A stretch of 64,000 bases of DNA. Source: Himantopus leucocephalus (taxonomy: Eukaryota > Chordata > Aves > Charadriiformes > Recurvirostridae). The position numbers and the translations under genes are program-made. Numbering within the stretch: position 1 is the first letter of the stretch; each line of letters opens with the position of its first letter. Location: contig RSEF01000004.1 of NCBI GenBank assembly GCA_003993805.1, positions 15,001,412-15,065,411 of the forward strand, given 5' to 3'. Shown here piece by piece: positions 26,401 through 39,000 of this stretch. The notes under the pieces are model-generated. The model saw only the letters and a program-made list of their open reading frames with translations. It did no database searches and was not told the origin of the DNA.

Positions 26401-29254
26401 TCCCCCACCATGGCCAAATGGAGGGATCGGAGCACAGACTGTTGAGCCGGAATCACCATCACTGCTTTCTCTATATTCAGCACTGCCACCAGCCTATTAC
26501 CTTTGCCAGTGCTTGAGGGAGAGTCAGTCTCTCTTACTGAAAATCAAATGCACACAGGAGTATAATTTAAAGATTTTATGCCTCTCTTTCATTTCCCTGT
26601 CCCACTGCTCTTTACTGACAGTCACGGAACTGCTGAGGTGCATGACAGTATACCTTGTTCTGCTAGTTAAATAATGAAGAGTCTTGTTCATTTGAGATGA
26701 TAAACACCTTTGCTTATAGAGCATAAGTTCCAGTCCCCAACAAATGTAAAACCAGCTCAGACACCCATGATCTTCATCAAAAATAGGGAGGCAAGAGAAT
26801 AGGCTGTCGCACTTCAGTGTGATATTCCAAAGTTGTTTCTCTTTTTCATCTTGGCATAGGGAAATATTGAGAGTTTTGAAGTGAAATGCAATGCAGAACC
26901 CTGTGAAGAGTGGTGGCTCCTGCAAGCATCTGGAAATCTGGATCACAGTCAAAAAGTGACATAATTCAGCGCTCTCTGTGAGAGTTCAAAGGCTACATCA
27001 GAAAAAGCCCAACCCCTGCTTATCTGGTGAGCTTTCTACCCAGCAGAGAAGGTACAGTGCGTCTCCAGATTCAGCAAACAAAACTAATATTTTTTCAAAA
27101 TGACCAGTTACTGGTTGCTAGTGTTCTGCGTTATTGCCCAGAAAGAAGAAAAACATTATCCTTAGGAACAGTCTCCACAATCATCCATAATAACAGCACG
27201 AGGCATGCATACTTTCACCCATCATATTTAGAAAATGTGCAGCTTGCCCTGGACCTGCTACAGAGGAGACAGTAAGTGTCTGTGTGACGAGACCCAGAGG
27301 CTGTGTCTTGAAACCCATTTGGATAAAAAGGAAAATGTAAAAAATGTATCTTCTAAAGAAAAGAAGATTGGAATGACAGCTCCTGAATGAACTCCTAGGG
27401 TTTACAGAGCCTATCAGCTCCTCTGCTTCATATTTGGTGTTTTTTCCATCTGTAGGAACCCATGCTGAAACACTATCATTTAGGATAAACTTTGTCCACT
27501 TTGTGAAAGATAAAATTATTGTCACCAAAGGAGGTTGACAGATGATGAGCGACTAGAACTGGGCTTGCTGCATCACTCTCCACATTCCTATTTATTCCAA
27601 AATCTTTAAAAATGGGCAAAAATCTGACAGAGCAGAAAATCACCAGCTGTTCTGAGCTCGTCTGCCACTTGCACAGCTGCTTAGAAAAGAGAAGTTGCTT
27701 GATTAAACCAAAGGGATTTCAGAAAAGAGAAGCAAAACTTTGCAAGAACGAAACAGGTTTAAGCAAGCAATGACTCTGCAGCACAGATGAGCTCAACATT
27801 TTAAGCACAAAACAAGGGAAGGAAATATCGGGCTAAGCCAGTGAGAGTACTTGGGGAGAAATGGCATGAATTCAAAGGTCTGTCTAAATACAGAGTTGTA
27901 CTGACTTCATTTAGATGTGCTTTAAAATGCTTTAGGTAAATAAGGTCAAATGGCTAAGTAGACACTTTTCTTTTGCTATAAACCATGTTTGGAGTTAAAA
28001 CCTTTGGAAATAAATTTTAAACTAAACAGCAAAAAATGTATTTCTAAGCCTAAGGAATAACAATCGCAGAAGTTTTTGCTTGCTAAATTAAAGGATAACA
28101 AAGGCATGAATGGAGAGGGACAAGGAAGGGCAGAGCCAGTGAGAACAGGGGTGACAATATTATCAAAGGAAGAGTTTTGCTTTGTCTCCAGAGGTGATAG
28201 ATTGGATCTTCTTTTTCTAGCACCATTGTCCTGCTTTTGAGGGTTTTAGAGTGAAACTGGAGATCTTTTTTAACTTTTAATCGCGTGGCTTTCCTGTGCT
28301 AGGCCCAAAGGAGACAGAGACAGCTCATAAGAACTCTGAAAATACATGAACAACTAAATACCAGCAAATATGTCATTATGTTCTGCTGTTTCGGGGTCAT
28401 GTGCTGGCTCTGCAAACATAGCTGCAGCTCGAGCAGAGTCGGTGTGATTTTGCCCCAGCTTGCCAGTGGGCAGAGGGAAATGCAGCAGTAACAATAAGCT
28501 GGCAGCCTTCCAGTTTGCCTTGTAAAACAATTAGACAACTGTTTTCTGGTACAGGCTAAGTTTCTTTCGATGTCTCAGAAAGTTACTCTTTCCTCTTCAT
28601 TTGTACACCTGACGTAAATCCTGTGAGTAGCCAGGTACCCTGGAGACAAATATTTCTGTCTGAGCTGTTCCTTGAAATCAAGATCTGAATTTTCTGGTTT
28701 GTTCGTATGTTTCAAGTGTAAACGTGGGATCCAAACAACTTTGAGTTTAAGGAATCTGGAATCACGTTCTCAATTCAGAAGTTAAGATTTAAGTCATCCC
28801 TACAGCAAATGTGGGCAATTCCTTTATTTCTCGTCGGTGATTCTCTCCTGTGGATGCTAAAGTGCATGGTGAATACGCGTCAATATTCTTCTTCTTACTT
28901 ACGGACACAGTAACTTCGATTAAGACATCTGGCCAAGATCATCAAGCAAGTCACAGGAAAAGTTAAAAATGGAGCCTGATTTTCCCATCTCCCATGTCAC
29001 ACTGTATTTCCACGGGGAACCACTGGAAACGTGTGAGAAATGCAACTGACAGAAATACTGCAGAAAATAACCATTTACAAATATCTTCAATAACTCATAA
29101 GCCGGTCTTGGTATTACTATAATTGTGCACGGTGCCAGCACGTCAGTAATACTTTGCTCAGCCAGTTCCTAACACAGCTTGTAATTTAAGTAACTTTTTC
29201 CAACTTTTAATTACATTCCTGTGTAATACAACTCACTGTGCTTTGTGCATACCT

Positions 29255-29430
29255 TGAGGGAGGTGGTATGGTCTGGTAGTTGTTGTAAAGAGTTGGGAAT
29301 TAATTACAAAGGACACAATTTTTTAGTTCCTCTCAAGTACTTGCTCAGCTGTGTAACCTTGGGGCAAATCACTCAACTGCTTTGTGCCCAAGTAAACCCA
29401 GCTGTAAACCATCTTGAAAACCAGATGGTG
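29255..29430 (+). mobile_element. MIR-like SINE relic
   Basis: The order GGTATGGTCTGGTAGTTGTT, then CAGCTGTGTAACCTTGGGGC, then AAATCACTCAACTGCTTTGTG, then CAGCTGTAAACCATCTTGAA follows the MIR consensus from its tRNA-like head into its core. Divergence is high, as expected for a repeat family predating the bird-mammal split. Confidence 0.7.
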
Positions 29431-32249
29431 CACAAGATTTAAACTGCTCAGGAGAATGAAGAGGGATGGAACAAAAGTGAATTCTACAGCATGTTGCTAT
29501 TACTTCTGAGGGAGTTAATCTGGACTTAACCAGTATAACTGAGAAGAGAATTTGCCTTGATAGCCAAAAAAAACCCTTCACTCTCAAATCTTTTTTTCCT
29601 TTCTTTTCTTGACTTTGTGTCAAGTACCTTCTCTCTAGAGGCTTCATTTTAAACCTTCAGTAGAATACATATTTTCCCCTGGCAGCCTAAAGATTCTAAT
29701 TCAGGATCAGGTTCTACATGACTAATCTTTGATATTTTACATGATTATTTTTAGGCACTTAATTCTATAGTGTTCTTTTCTCCCTGCTTTTCATGCTCCC
29801 ATTCTCCTTCCTCAGCCTTGCTTAGCTTCTGTGGCACAGTGGTGTGTTCTCGTGCATAAGTACTGCACTGCTAATAAAAACGTTGAGCTCTATTGTCTTC
29901 CGTAGATGGTATGTCCTGGCTTAAAACCAGTATCAAAGCTATTACAGGATTTGTCTTGCTGGTCAATGAACAAAGGAAATGCTATACTCAAGTTTCTGTA
30001 GCAGAATAAATGTTTGCCACATGTTAGTATTTAGAAGACTTAAATGTTTCAGTATTTTTTGGCCTTAGCTAAAATGTAGACCTTTTTTCCCCACCAGTGC
30101 CGGAGGAATGTGGGAATACTTACTTATGTAGGAGTACAACAGTAGGAATACTTGTGTATTACTTCCAAAGCAGGGTGTATTAGGTTATAAGAAGGGGAAA
30201 AAATATATTTTTAGTCTAGTATAAACAAGGAACATTTAAAGACATGAGATGTAAAGGAGCCATTTTGTACACTACTCAGGAAAGACTTCGCATGTTTTTA
30301 TTATTCACTACTGAAAATAAAACATTGACAGGTTTGACATTTGTTGAGCTTTCTTCCTAAATAAGAAAGAATTAGAGCTGAAAGAGTAAGTTACAAAGAA
30401 ATTTAACAAGCTAGAGCACCTAATTGTCTTAGGCTCTTATGGAAACAAATGTTGTCAGCAAATTGTCTTCAGCAATTTTAGCCCTTGTTATACAGTACTG
30501 GGATGGTAAAATATTTCATTGCTACTCAAAATTGGTGATCATTTTTTCAATGTAAACAATTTTCAGTTTGTGTGTCTCACAAACATTTTGCTCTATTTCA
30601 TGTTATTGAAACTTTAGTTTCCATATTTGAGCTATGCTATTAGTAATTTAAAATATTGAAATTCTGTGCTAATAAATGCCATACCAAAATGCTTGCAATG
30701 AATAATGACACCACTCAAACATCAAACCGTTAATTAATCATAAGATAAAATAGAAATCCTCTGATACTGTTTGAGTCACTGTTTGGATGATCTAACTTTC
30801 CTTTTCCCCTCCTACTACCACCTGAAACTAATTTTTAAAAAGGTGAAGTTCTTTTGTGTGAATAAAAGAATTTTAAATTCATCAGAACACAAGACATTCT
30901 CAGATGCAGATGACCAGATGTGGAGAACAATAAATAAAAGAGAAAGTGAGCTGTAGATAGAGCAAATCCAGGTGATAAAGAAAATCATGACTAGAGTTGT
31001 CTAATATAGGGACAAGAAAAATATAAAAGACATTTTCAAGCCCTGAGCTACACAAATACACATCAGAGTCAATTTACATTTTTGCTGCTCATAGTGAGTA
31101 AAAGGTTGATTTAGCTCAGTATTGCCAGCTGAAACCACAGCTGGGAGTATTTTTCTGTATCCATCAAACTAGGGTTTTCCCTTCTGTGTTCCTGAGTGTA
31201 AATCATTGAGCTTTACTTCATTTCATGGTCCTGTGAATTGCTCTTATGGTCTGTTTAGAGAAAAGATTGTTGCATCATGATTTTTACGTGGTCCAACCCA
31301 GTTTCCTTCCACTCTCACTGAGAACAGAGTGATGGATACTTCACGTTATTGTTATTACTCCCGTAAAATGGGACAGCTCACAGGATACAGTTTCAAATCC
31401 CTTTGTACATGCTGAGACACAGTGCAGTGAGATGCTGCCAGTGAAATATGTATTGATAGACTGGTGATTTGGATGTGTTGCGAGGTATTGAGTAAAGTCT
31501 GGTCCTAAGGCAAATAACAAAATGATGAATTCCTGAAGCCAGAAATTTCAGGCATCGCAAAACATTTTCTTCTTTAAAAAAAAGATCTAATGAATTAAAT
31601 ATACTTTATGTGAAGGCCTTGTTTCTTTAAAACAGCATCTTGAGCTTGAAATCTAACTAGTTTGGTGAAAAAAAAAGTTAAATAGTTTTAGATCACCTCC
31701 TTGCTCTTGATTAACACAGTCCATTTTTTTGCAGGTTTTAAACCACACTGCTCTATTTGTCCCTCTCATTGCCATGTAGGAAACCTACAGAAAAATTAGA
31801 AGTATGTCATTGAGAAACTGACTACAAAATGCTGCTACAAGTATGTATTTTACCCATATAATCACTTTCAGAAACAGCCAATATGCTCTTAAAGAAAAAT
31901 AATCTGAAAAAAAAATCTGAAAAAAATAGTGATTTTTTAAAAAATCTCCCTTTAAAGAGAAACTGTAAGGCTAAAGCTTGCATATGAACAAATCTCCCCC
32001 CAAGTTGCTAAGAACACTTTCTAAACTGCAACTTAAAAGCTTTCAATTACTACTTTTCACTGTTTACGCTTATCATTTATTTTTTGCCTTTATTTTCCAG
32101 TCCTGTGACTAAGCAAATCTGGTAAATTTTGCTTGCTTAGTATAGCTCATGTCACTCTCCTCATGCCTCGCTGCTGCTTATTGCCTATGTTTGGGAATAC
32201 GACCATCCCCAAGAGAAGTCGCTTCTCTTAAAAGTAGGATTTAATTATT

Positions 32250-32255
32250 TTTATT
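32250..32255 (-). promoter_or_regulatory. Candidate polyadenylation signal for RASL11A-like
   Basis: AATAAA on the minus strand lies about 290 nt past the stop codon. It is the first such hexamer downstream of the CDS. Two more minus-strand AATAAA motifs occur near 32,077-32,095, so the 3' end could be longer. Usage is inferred only. Confidence 0.5.
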
Positions 32256-32543
32256 AATAAAATCTACATTTTAATCCTAAACTATTTGACTGTGTCCCTT
32301 TCAAAAAGGAAATCATTTGGGACAAGCTATTTCTTAAATCACAGTTTCTAAATTCCTGCCCCAAAGAGCAAATTCTGTAAGTTCCTTTGCTGAACGAGCA
32401 TGGGATTTTTAAGGAAGATGTAAAGACAAAATGGAAGAGCCTCTCACACAACCTGATTGCTGAATTGCAGCGATGGCCCTTATTGCCAGCTTATTTTCTT
32501 GCCTTTTTTTCAGGGCTGTGGAAAACAACTTCTGTCGGCTACA

Positions 32544-33011
32544 TCAAAGTGTAGTGGCAGATTTCCCTTTGGAAGTCAGAGCCTGTTTCAAACGTCTTTT
32601 TAAGTCCTGCATATTTGGAGACTTGGGTCGGACAAGGTGGAGGCCTCTTCGTTTCTCTCCATTGCAGCTCCCAATCATCCTGCTGACCTCCTGGCAAAGC
32701 TGCTGGAAGGCTTCGTGCACTCCCTCACAGTTCTCCCGGGCTGAGACCTCATAGTAAGTACCTCCCAGTTCACTGGCCAGCTGGAGTCCTTCTTTGGAGG
32801 ACACCTGCCTGGCTCGCAGGAGGTCTCCTTTGTTTGCCATCAGAAGCAGGGGGATGTTAGCATTCGGGTGAATCTTGCGGATGTGCTGGTGCAGGGGACG
32901 GATGACTCGGTAGCTCTCATAGTCTGTGATGGAGTAAACAAAAACGAAGCCATCTGCCCAGTAGATTGAACGGTTTATCTGCTCTTGGCAGCATATGCTG
33001 TCAGTGTCATC
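32544..33011 (-). CDS. RASL11A-like: RASL11A-like exon 4 (G4, G5, C-terminus, stop)
   Basis: This 468-nt terminal exon begins at acceptor GATGGCAG|GATGAC and encodes the last 155 residues. It carries YWADGFVFVYSITDYESYR, the G4 motif NKGD, the G5 motif EVSA, and the family tail SPNMQDLKRRLKQAL. It ends with a TGA-type stop boundary at 32,544. There is no C-terminal cysteine motif, so membrane attachment by prenylation is not expected. Confidence 0.95.
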   Translation of the reverse strand, partial: DDTDSICCQEQINRSIYWADGFVFVYSITDYESYRVIRPLHQHIRKIHPNANIPLLLMANKGDLLRARQVSSKEGLQLASELGGTYYEVSARENCEGVHEAFQQLCQEVSRMIGSCNGEKRRGLHLVRPKSPNMQDLKRRLKQALTSKGKSATTL

Positions 33012-36000
33012 CTGCCATCAAAACCAAGAGGTGTGAGATTAGAAAACTGAGAATAGGGAGCAGACAGAGCAAACAGTCATACAGCACTGTTAGCTACTCG
33101 GAGCTTTGTTTTAACGTGTGGCTGTTCTTCAGTGTACAGGCAGAAACCTCTCTGACTGCCAGGGAATGTACAAGGGACAGGAGAAATTTCCACTGTGTCA
33201 GTAACATATTACAGGTAAGCAGTAACGTGGAGTGGAGAGGGGTCAGAGCAAATTGGTTGAAAATAAGAGAACAGCCAAAATAGTGATGTTGAAAAGTTTG
33301 TTCTGTATTCTAGCCTACTAAAGCAGTGTGACAGACCCCCATGCTTTTATTGTGGATAAAATTGTGATGGGCACGGTAAAAGCATTACAAAATTCAGCAG
33401 GCTAGTCACACTACCGCAAGTGAACAGTTGACCCCCGAGGTGTTTTTTTAGGGCTTTTCCCAATTCTGTATTCAATGTGTCCACGGACAGGGGTTCTCAC
33501 TAAGTCTCTTTGGTGAAGCCTGACAGGGTTTTCTGCCGTGTAGGTCTCCAGATAGTCAAAGGCAAAGTTATTTTGAAAAAGAAATTTGTTACAAATAACT
33601 GATGGAACTGAAAATGAGGTGAAATCTGATTGCTCATTTGTAGAGCAGCAATGGGTTTATATTATTGTTTTGCTGGTCACACATTTGTTCAATCCATCAC
33701 CACTCCTACTCAGACATCCATAACAACCACCAGCGTTGGGAATATAAAACTGAATACAATACTGTGGGGCTTCAAAAGAGATCAGCTCACTATTTTCAGC
33801 TAATCCTCTATTCTTTGTTATCTGTGCTGGCGTGTAACCCAACCAGATAGGGAGGTCAGTGCTGCAGTTATTACCAGTATGCTTGGTTTGTAAGAACTGA
33901 CATTCCTGTCAGTATTACAGGCTTTCTGGAACTTTGTAATTTCTTTCGTATCCAACAAGGCGCTAAGCATATTCAGTATTCAGCTCTTGATGAAGTTGGT
34001 AGGAATTAGAGGCTTTTGTGTATTTTAGGAGGAGTTCAACATCATGAATACAGAGGCCAAACTTTTATTATTATTGCTAAATCCCATTCGAGAAATCTTC
34101 ATCAACTTCAGTAAGACTATTAGATAATGGAACATATGTTCTATTTATCTACAGAATATATATCTGCCACTCACATTCATTTTAACAGAATTTGCATGTG
34201 CTCAGCAGTCTCCCAAAACAGATCACTTTTATTTAGACACCTAAATATGAATTATAAAGCCTAACTTCAGGAAGCAGAGGTAGAAAAGAATGAGTAAAAC
34301 CGATCAGTACTTTTATGGTAGATCAGACAGTAAAGAAAGGACTAGCAATAAGGCTCTTCCGTGAGAAGAAGGAAGCAGAATTTCTGAAGGCTCAGAGTAT
34401 AAATTAGGCTTACGACTTCCAACAGTAGGTCTGCTACCTGCCCTTTGTAAATATTTCAATATTACCCACAGAGGCACCAGCTCATCATACCTAGCAGTTC
34501 TTTGCCCTTGCCAGCTCACAGTAACACTAAATCCTGTTAGCAGTGAAATTGTTTAGCAGATGCTCTTATCACTCCTTTCCCTCCCCAAAACTCTCAAACC
34601 CCAAACCCCAACCTAAATGAAGAGGGATCCTCACTAGCAGCCTTGTTTAAAAGGTCAATGAGAGTGAACTCAAGCCAGGACAGCGCAGATTGTGGGAAGA
34701 AGGGCAATTTGCACTGTTGGTGTCTGGGTTGTATCCAATCTGTAGATAATTAGCCACCCTTCATCAGCTGCTAGCCTCTTTTCACCAGCAAACTCCTTTC
34801 ATGGGGAAAAAGAACTAATTGCTTTGGCAAGCGTTTGAAAATGTTTTTGGAGAAGATGTACATTCAGAGAGCCCTAACGAGCAGAAATTCTCAGTTACTC
34901 CAGCTAGGCCCACCCAGTAGCGAGATGGATGGATAATCCCCAATGGAATGCTTTATTCAGGAAAACCAAAGGCTAATGGGCTACTTTTTAAATGGAAATC
35001 TCTGCTCCAGAATGAATTTTGAAACACACAGTCATTTGCCATGTATAGACCAAGCAGTAATGAATCATCTAACAAAACCAGTTATCTGTTTGCTTCTGTT
35101 TCTCTCTTAAACATTAACATTTCCGGTGTGGCTAGAGTCCTGAGTGATTCCACATGACTTCCTCCCGACACACTGTACTCAGCCTGCAGAGTGCAAGAAA
35201 CTCTCTTCCTTAAGGATTTTAGCAGAAAATGCAACCTATTCTCAGTCTTAACAAGTCCTGTTCAGGAGCAGTCCCTTCAAATGACTTCAGATACATCATT
35301 TGATGCAGACAGAGACATGGGCCAAGATAAGCGTGTCTGCGGGAACTGTTGAAACAGTGCAGACCTTTGACTGGGACAAAGAAAATGAAACTCCTTCCTA
35401 ACTAAATTAAAATCGTTTCTGACTAAGAATCCCCAGCTGTTGGCATTACTAAATTTTGGGGAGCTCTGGCTACAGTCACAGAACTTTAAGGCACAGTCTT
35501 AATTAAAACAGGGCCACGGGAAAATAAACATATATCTGGTGTGAAAGAGGGAATGAAATTCCTTCATCCCCTCCTTTCTCCATGAGATAAAACAGAGAGG
35601 GGATTCCCTTTGTTAAGTGTTTATCAGGCAGTCCCAATTGTGCCTGATCACCACCCACAGCTTCTCTTTGCAGGTCATCTCTAAGCAATCTGGCATAGGG
35701 CCTTTGTACTATTAAGTCCCACTTGAGTATTTGGAGGACGTCCACAGCAGCTTTTGTTTGCTTTTTAGTGTCCAGCAGAAATGAGGAGTCCTCTCCACTG
35801 CTCTGCGCACCCCCAGCCGCAGCAGAGTGTGGAACTTTGTCAAAGCTCTCTGCTTAAATCTACTTCCAGTCATCAGAGAAAATGGAAATGGAAGCTGAGG
35901 CTGTGGGAGCTTTGCTTATCGTGTTCTGTAAGCTCAGGATGGAACAGTTCGACAGCACAGAAATGAACCCATGCACACGTGGGTCCGTGCAGACAAAAAA

Positions 36001-39000
36001 AGACATATAAAGATGTCCGGGGCTTGCCTGAAAGAGGATGAGAGAAGGTGGTGTTCCCATCCAGACATATATTTGGCCGATTCAAAGCTTAGGCTGAGGT
36101 TAAGGCCAAAGCTGGAAGTTTGAGTTTGATGGTGACAAGGGGATAACTAATTTTATCATGAAACCTCAGCTATTCTACAGGAATTACTACTCTCACAAGA
36201 TTTTCACCATTCATGTAAAAACAAATTTCATTACATTTCCTGCTGCTTTGACACTATTTTCATCCTCTTGTTCTGCATGTGAAGCAGATCTTCAAAAAAA
36301 AGACATCTTAATTTTAGATCCTGCTTGGAAAAATATTTCTAGAAACAGGTTCCTAGTCAAATAGTAAATCTAGAATATCTAAAACACTGATAGAAAGAGG
36401 GGTGTAGATAAATGCTAACACCTTAAAAATAAGGAATAAATAAAATAAAAAATTTTAAAAAGTAAGGAAAGCACCAAAAAGCACCCTAGTTGGAAATGAC
36501 AACTGCTGTGAGGCCTGTCCCCTTGGAAAGAAACACCCTTCTAGAGACTGGAGATTCTGGGTGTGTAGAAAGGTCTAAGCTGAGCCAGCTGGGCCGCTAG
36601 GTAGGTGAGTTTTCTGCCATGCAGGGACAGAAACCATTTGACAGGAAATAAAACAATCAAGGAGTTGGCAAGAGTGAGCCAGGCTACGATTTTGCTGCTA
36701 TTTAAGCTTGGGATGCAGTAATGCATTTCAAATAGATTTCTTTCAATTCTGACTTACTCTTCAAGGATAAGCCCGATTTAACTTCTTCAAGGGCTTGTTT
36801 TGGCGGAGCTTAAGGTACCCCCACTAGTCTTCATTTGGTTTTGTGCCCAGGTGTATTTCTGCTAAGTGGAGTTACTTACAGATGGAAGTGCTGGCAACAA
36901 ACAAGAGACAGTAACTGTGCTTTCAAGCAGGCATGCACTGAGCAAATGTTTTACCTCCAATGAAACAAAGGGAGTATCCTGCACCTGTAGAGAGATCTGC
37001 TCCCCATCTATGGTGAACTTTCTTGAATACAAAGCACCTGGTGGAAAAGCAAGATCATTAGAGTCAGTGACTGTAACAAAGAAGAAAGAGTACATAAAGG
37101 TAAAATGGAACTGTTGAAATCCAGATTTTTGAGGCTTATGACATGTAGCTGCTTATAGAAAGGTGAATGGCACCAGAGTGGTTGTGTGGCTGTTTACTTA
37201 AGTAAAGTGGGTTTGTATTTGCTATGTGGTCAGATGTTTTGAGTGTATACCTATAGGATGGTATCTGAGAAAGGTGGCACTTCGTATTGACTCAAATAGT
37301 CAAAGGGGGCACATAAATCCCATTCAGGTTTTCAATCCGTATCGTTCACTTTTTAAAACGTGGACTGCATATATTTTTCATCTCAGACCAAGATATCCAG
37401 GTGTTGTCTATACAAGGAGTGAGCTGTTTCCTATTGTATTTTTCTAAAAGTTTTTAAAAAAGGAAAGTATTTTCTCTATACAAAACATCTACATGCTCTT
37501 TGGGATTTGTGTGACCTCAGTAGTCAGAGTTTGGTTGGAATCCCCAAAGACTGGACACTTTGAATCTGACTTTTGATTAATCTGAATGATGCATATTCAA
37601 GGCTAAATGCTAGTTCAAACCACCTAGGACTTATCCAGCTCTAAGATGATCGTCACTATTTGGGGCTTGAACTTTATTTTGTTACTGGACTGCGGGTTAA
37701 GTGACAATGAAAACTTAAGTTTTGGTCTTATGAAGTAGCCATGGTTGTGACAAGGACAGCTTCAGAGATTGATGTCATCATGATTTTACCTTAGAATTTA
37801 ATACAAGTCACATGGATATGTGAAGAAATGCTATATCCACAGCTGTTGTGTGCAGCCTTTTAGTCTTGTCAACAGGGAGGCCAGTTAGTGATGACAATGC
37901 CATCACTTCTGAAAATCATCTTTGGTTCAAGGAAGCAGGTGTTTTTATTCCAGTGGAAAGAGTCTGAGCTCACAGAAACATTTAAAATACAAGGAAATTT
38001 AGTATGGCAAAGTTTGCTGCATCTGAATCCAACATTATCATATTATGCTTTAATACTAACTCTGTGAGGTGATATAGCCCTTCTGGGACATTTTTTTTTT
38101 TTTTAAACACATCAGATTTTAAGCTGAAAAGATGTTATTGTTTTACGGGAAGATACTGCACCCCTGAACCAAGACCAGACAACATATTATTCCTACCCTG
38201 TAATACATTGCAGAAAAAAGAGCAGGTACTTCGAGACGCTGACCGTGCTTTGCCTTATACTCAGCTGAAGGAGAAGCATGGTTGAATGATCACAAATACA
38301 CTGTCACCTGTTTCTTATTTCTGGCACATTTGTTTCTTCTACAGCACGGCTGTTGGGCTAGTAGTTTAATGAGAAAAGCATGTGGTTCTCAGCAATGTCT
38401 CTGGCAGCGATCCATTGCAAAGCTCAGAAGTCTAACTTGATGTACAGTCTCCCATAGAAGAGATGAAGGAAAAGAAAGAGAAATAGTGCAGCCAACCATC
38501 AAGGTTACTTCGGGTCAGTGAGAGGAAGCTGTAAGGAGGAGCTTTCAGATTGTATTTCATCAGACAGGCAGAGATCAAAGGTGTCTTGTACTGCCATCTC
38601 TTTTCCTAACTCATCATTCCAAATTCAGGCATGCATCTCCAAAGCGAAGCAATCACTGCTTTGAATCCTGTCCTCCTTCATCCAAAAGCTGTGAGATGGC
38701 CTACGTGTGGGATGTGCTAGTAGCTATGAGCACTGTGTACGTAGATCCTTTCTACAACACTGGCCAACACAGTTGGCACTTCCTTGGAGCAGAGGCTGTG
38801 ACTTAAACAGTTCACATGAACACATCCTCTGAGGTGTCAAGATTAAACAAGAAATGCAGTAGAAGCCGCTTGCATGGTCACCTTACTTATCTTATGGAGA
38901 GAAGACTTCAGTTTGGAAGTCTCCCTTGTCATAAAAGCCGCTGAAGAAAGGGAGTACACAGGGAAAGTTCTGAACTGCCTTTTACGCACTTTGGAATTCC

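Larger units (their letters stand above)
20436..32200. other. Intergenic stretch left of the GTPase gene
   Basis: About 11.8 kb with no recognised gene. Contents are two MIR-like relics (23.3 and 29.3 kb), a 31-nt perfect inverted repeat (23,505-23,535) and one isolated exon-like unit at 21,215-21,265. It is the 3' flank of the RASL11A-like gene. Confidence 0.5.

Noticed and set aside
26524..26952. 142-codon minus-strand open frame
   Set aside because: No recognisable family, and no splice-supported neighbours. Probably a chance frame.
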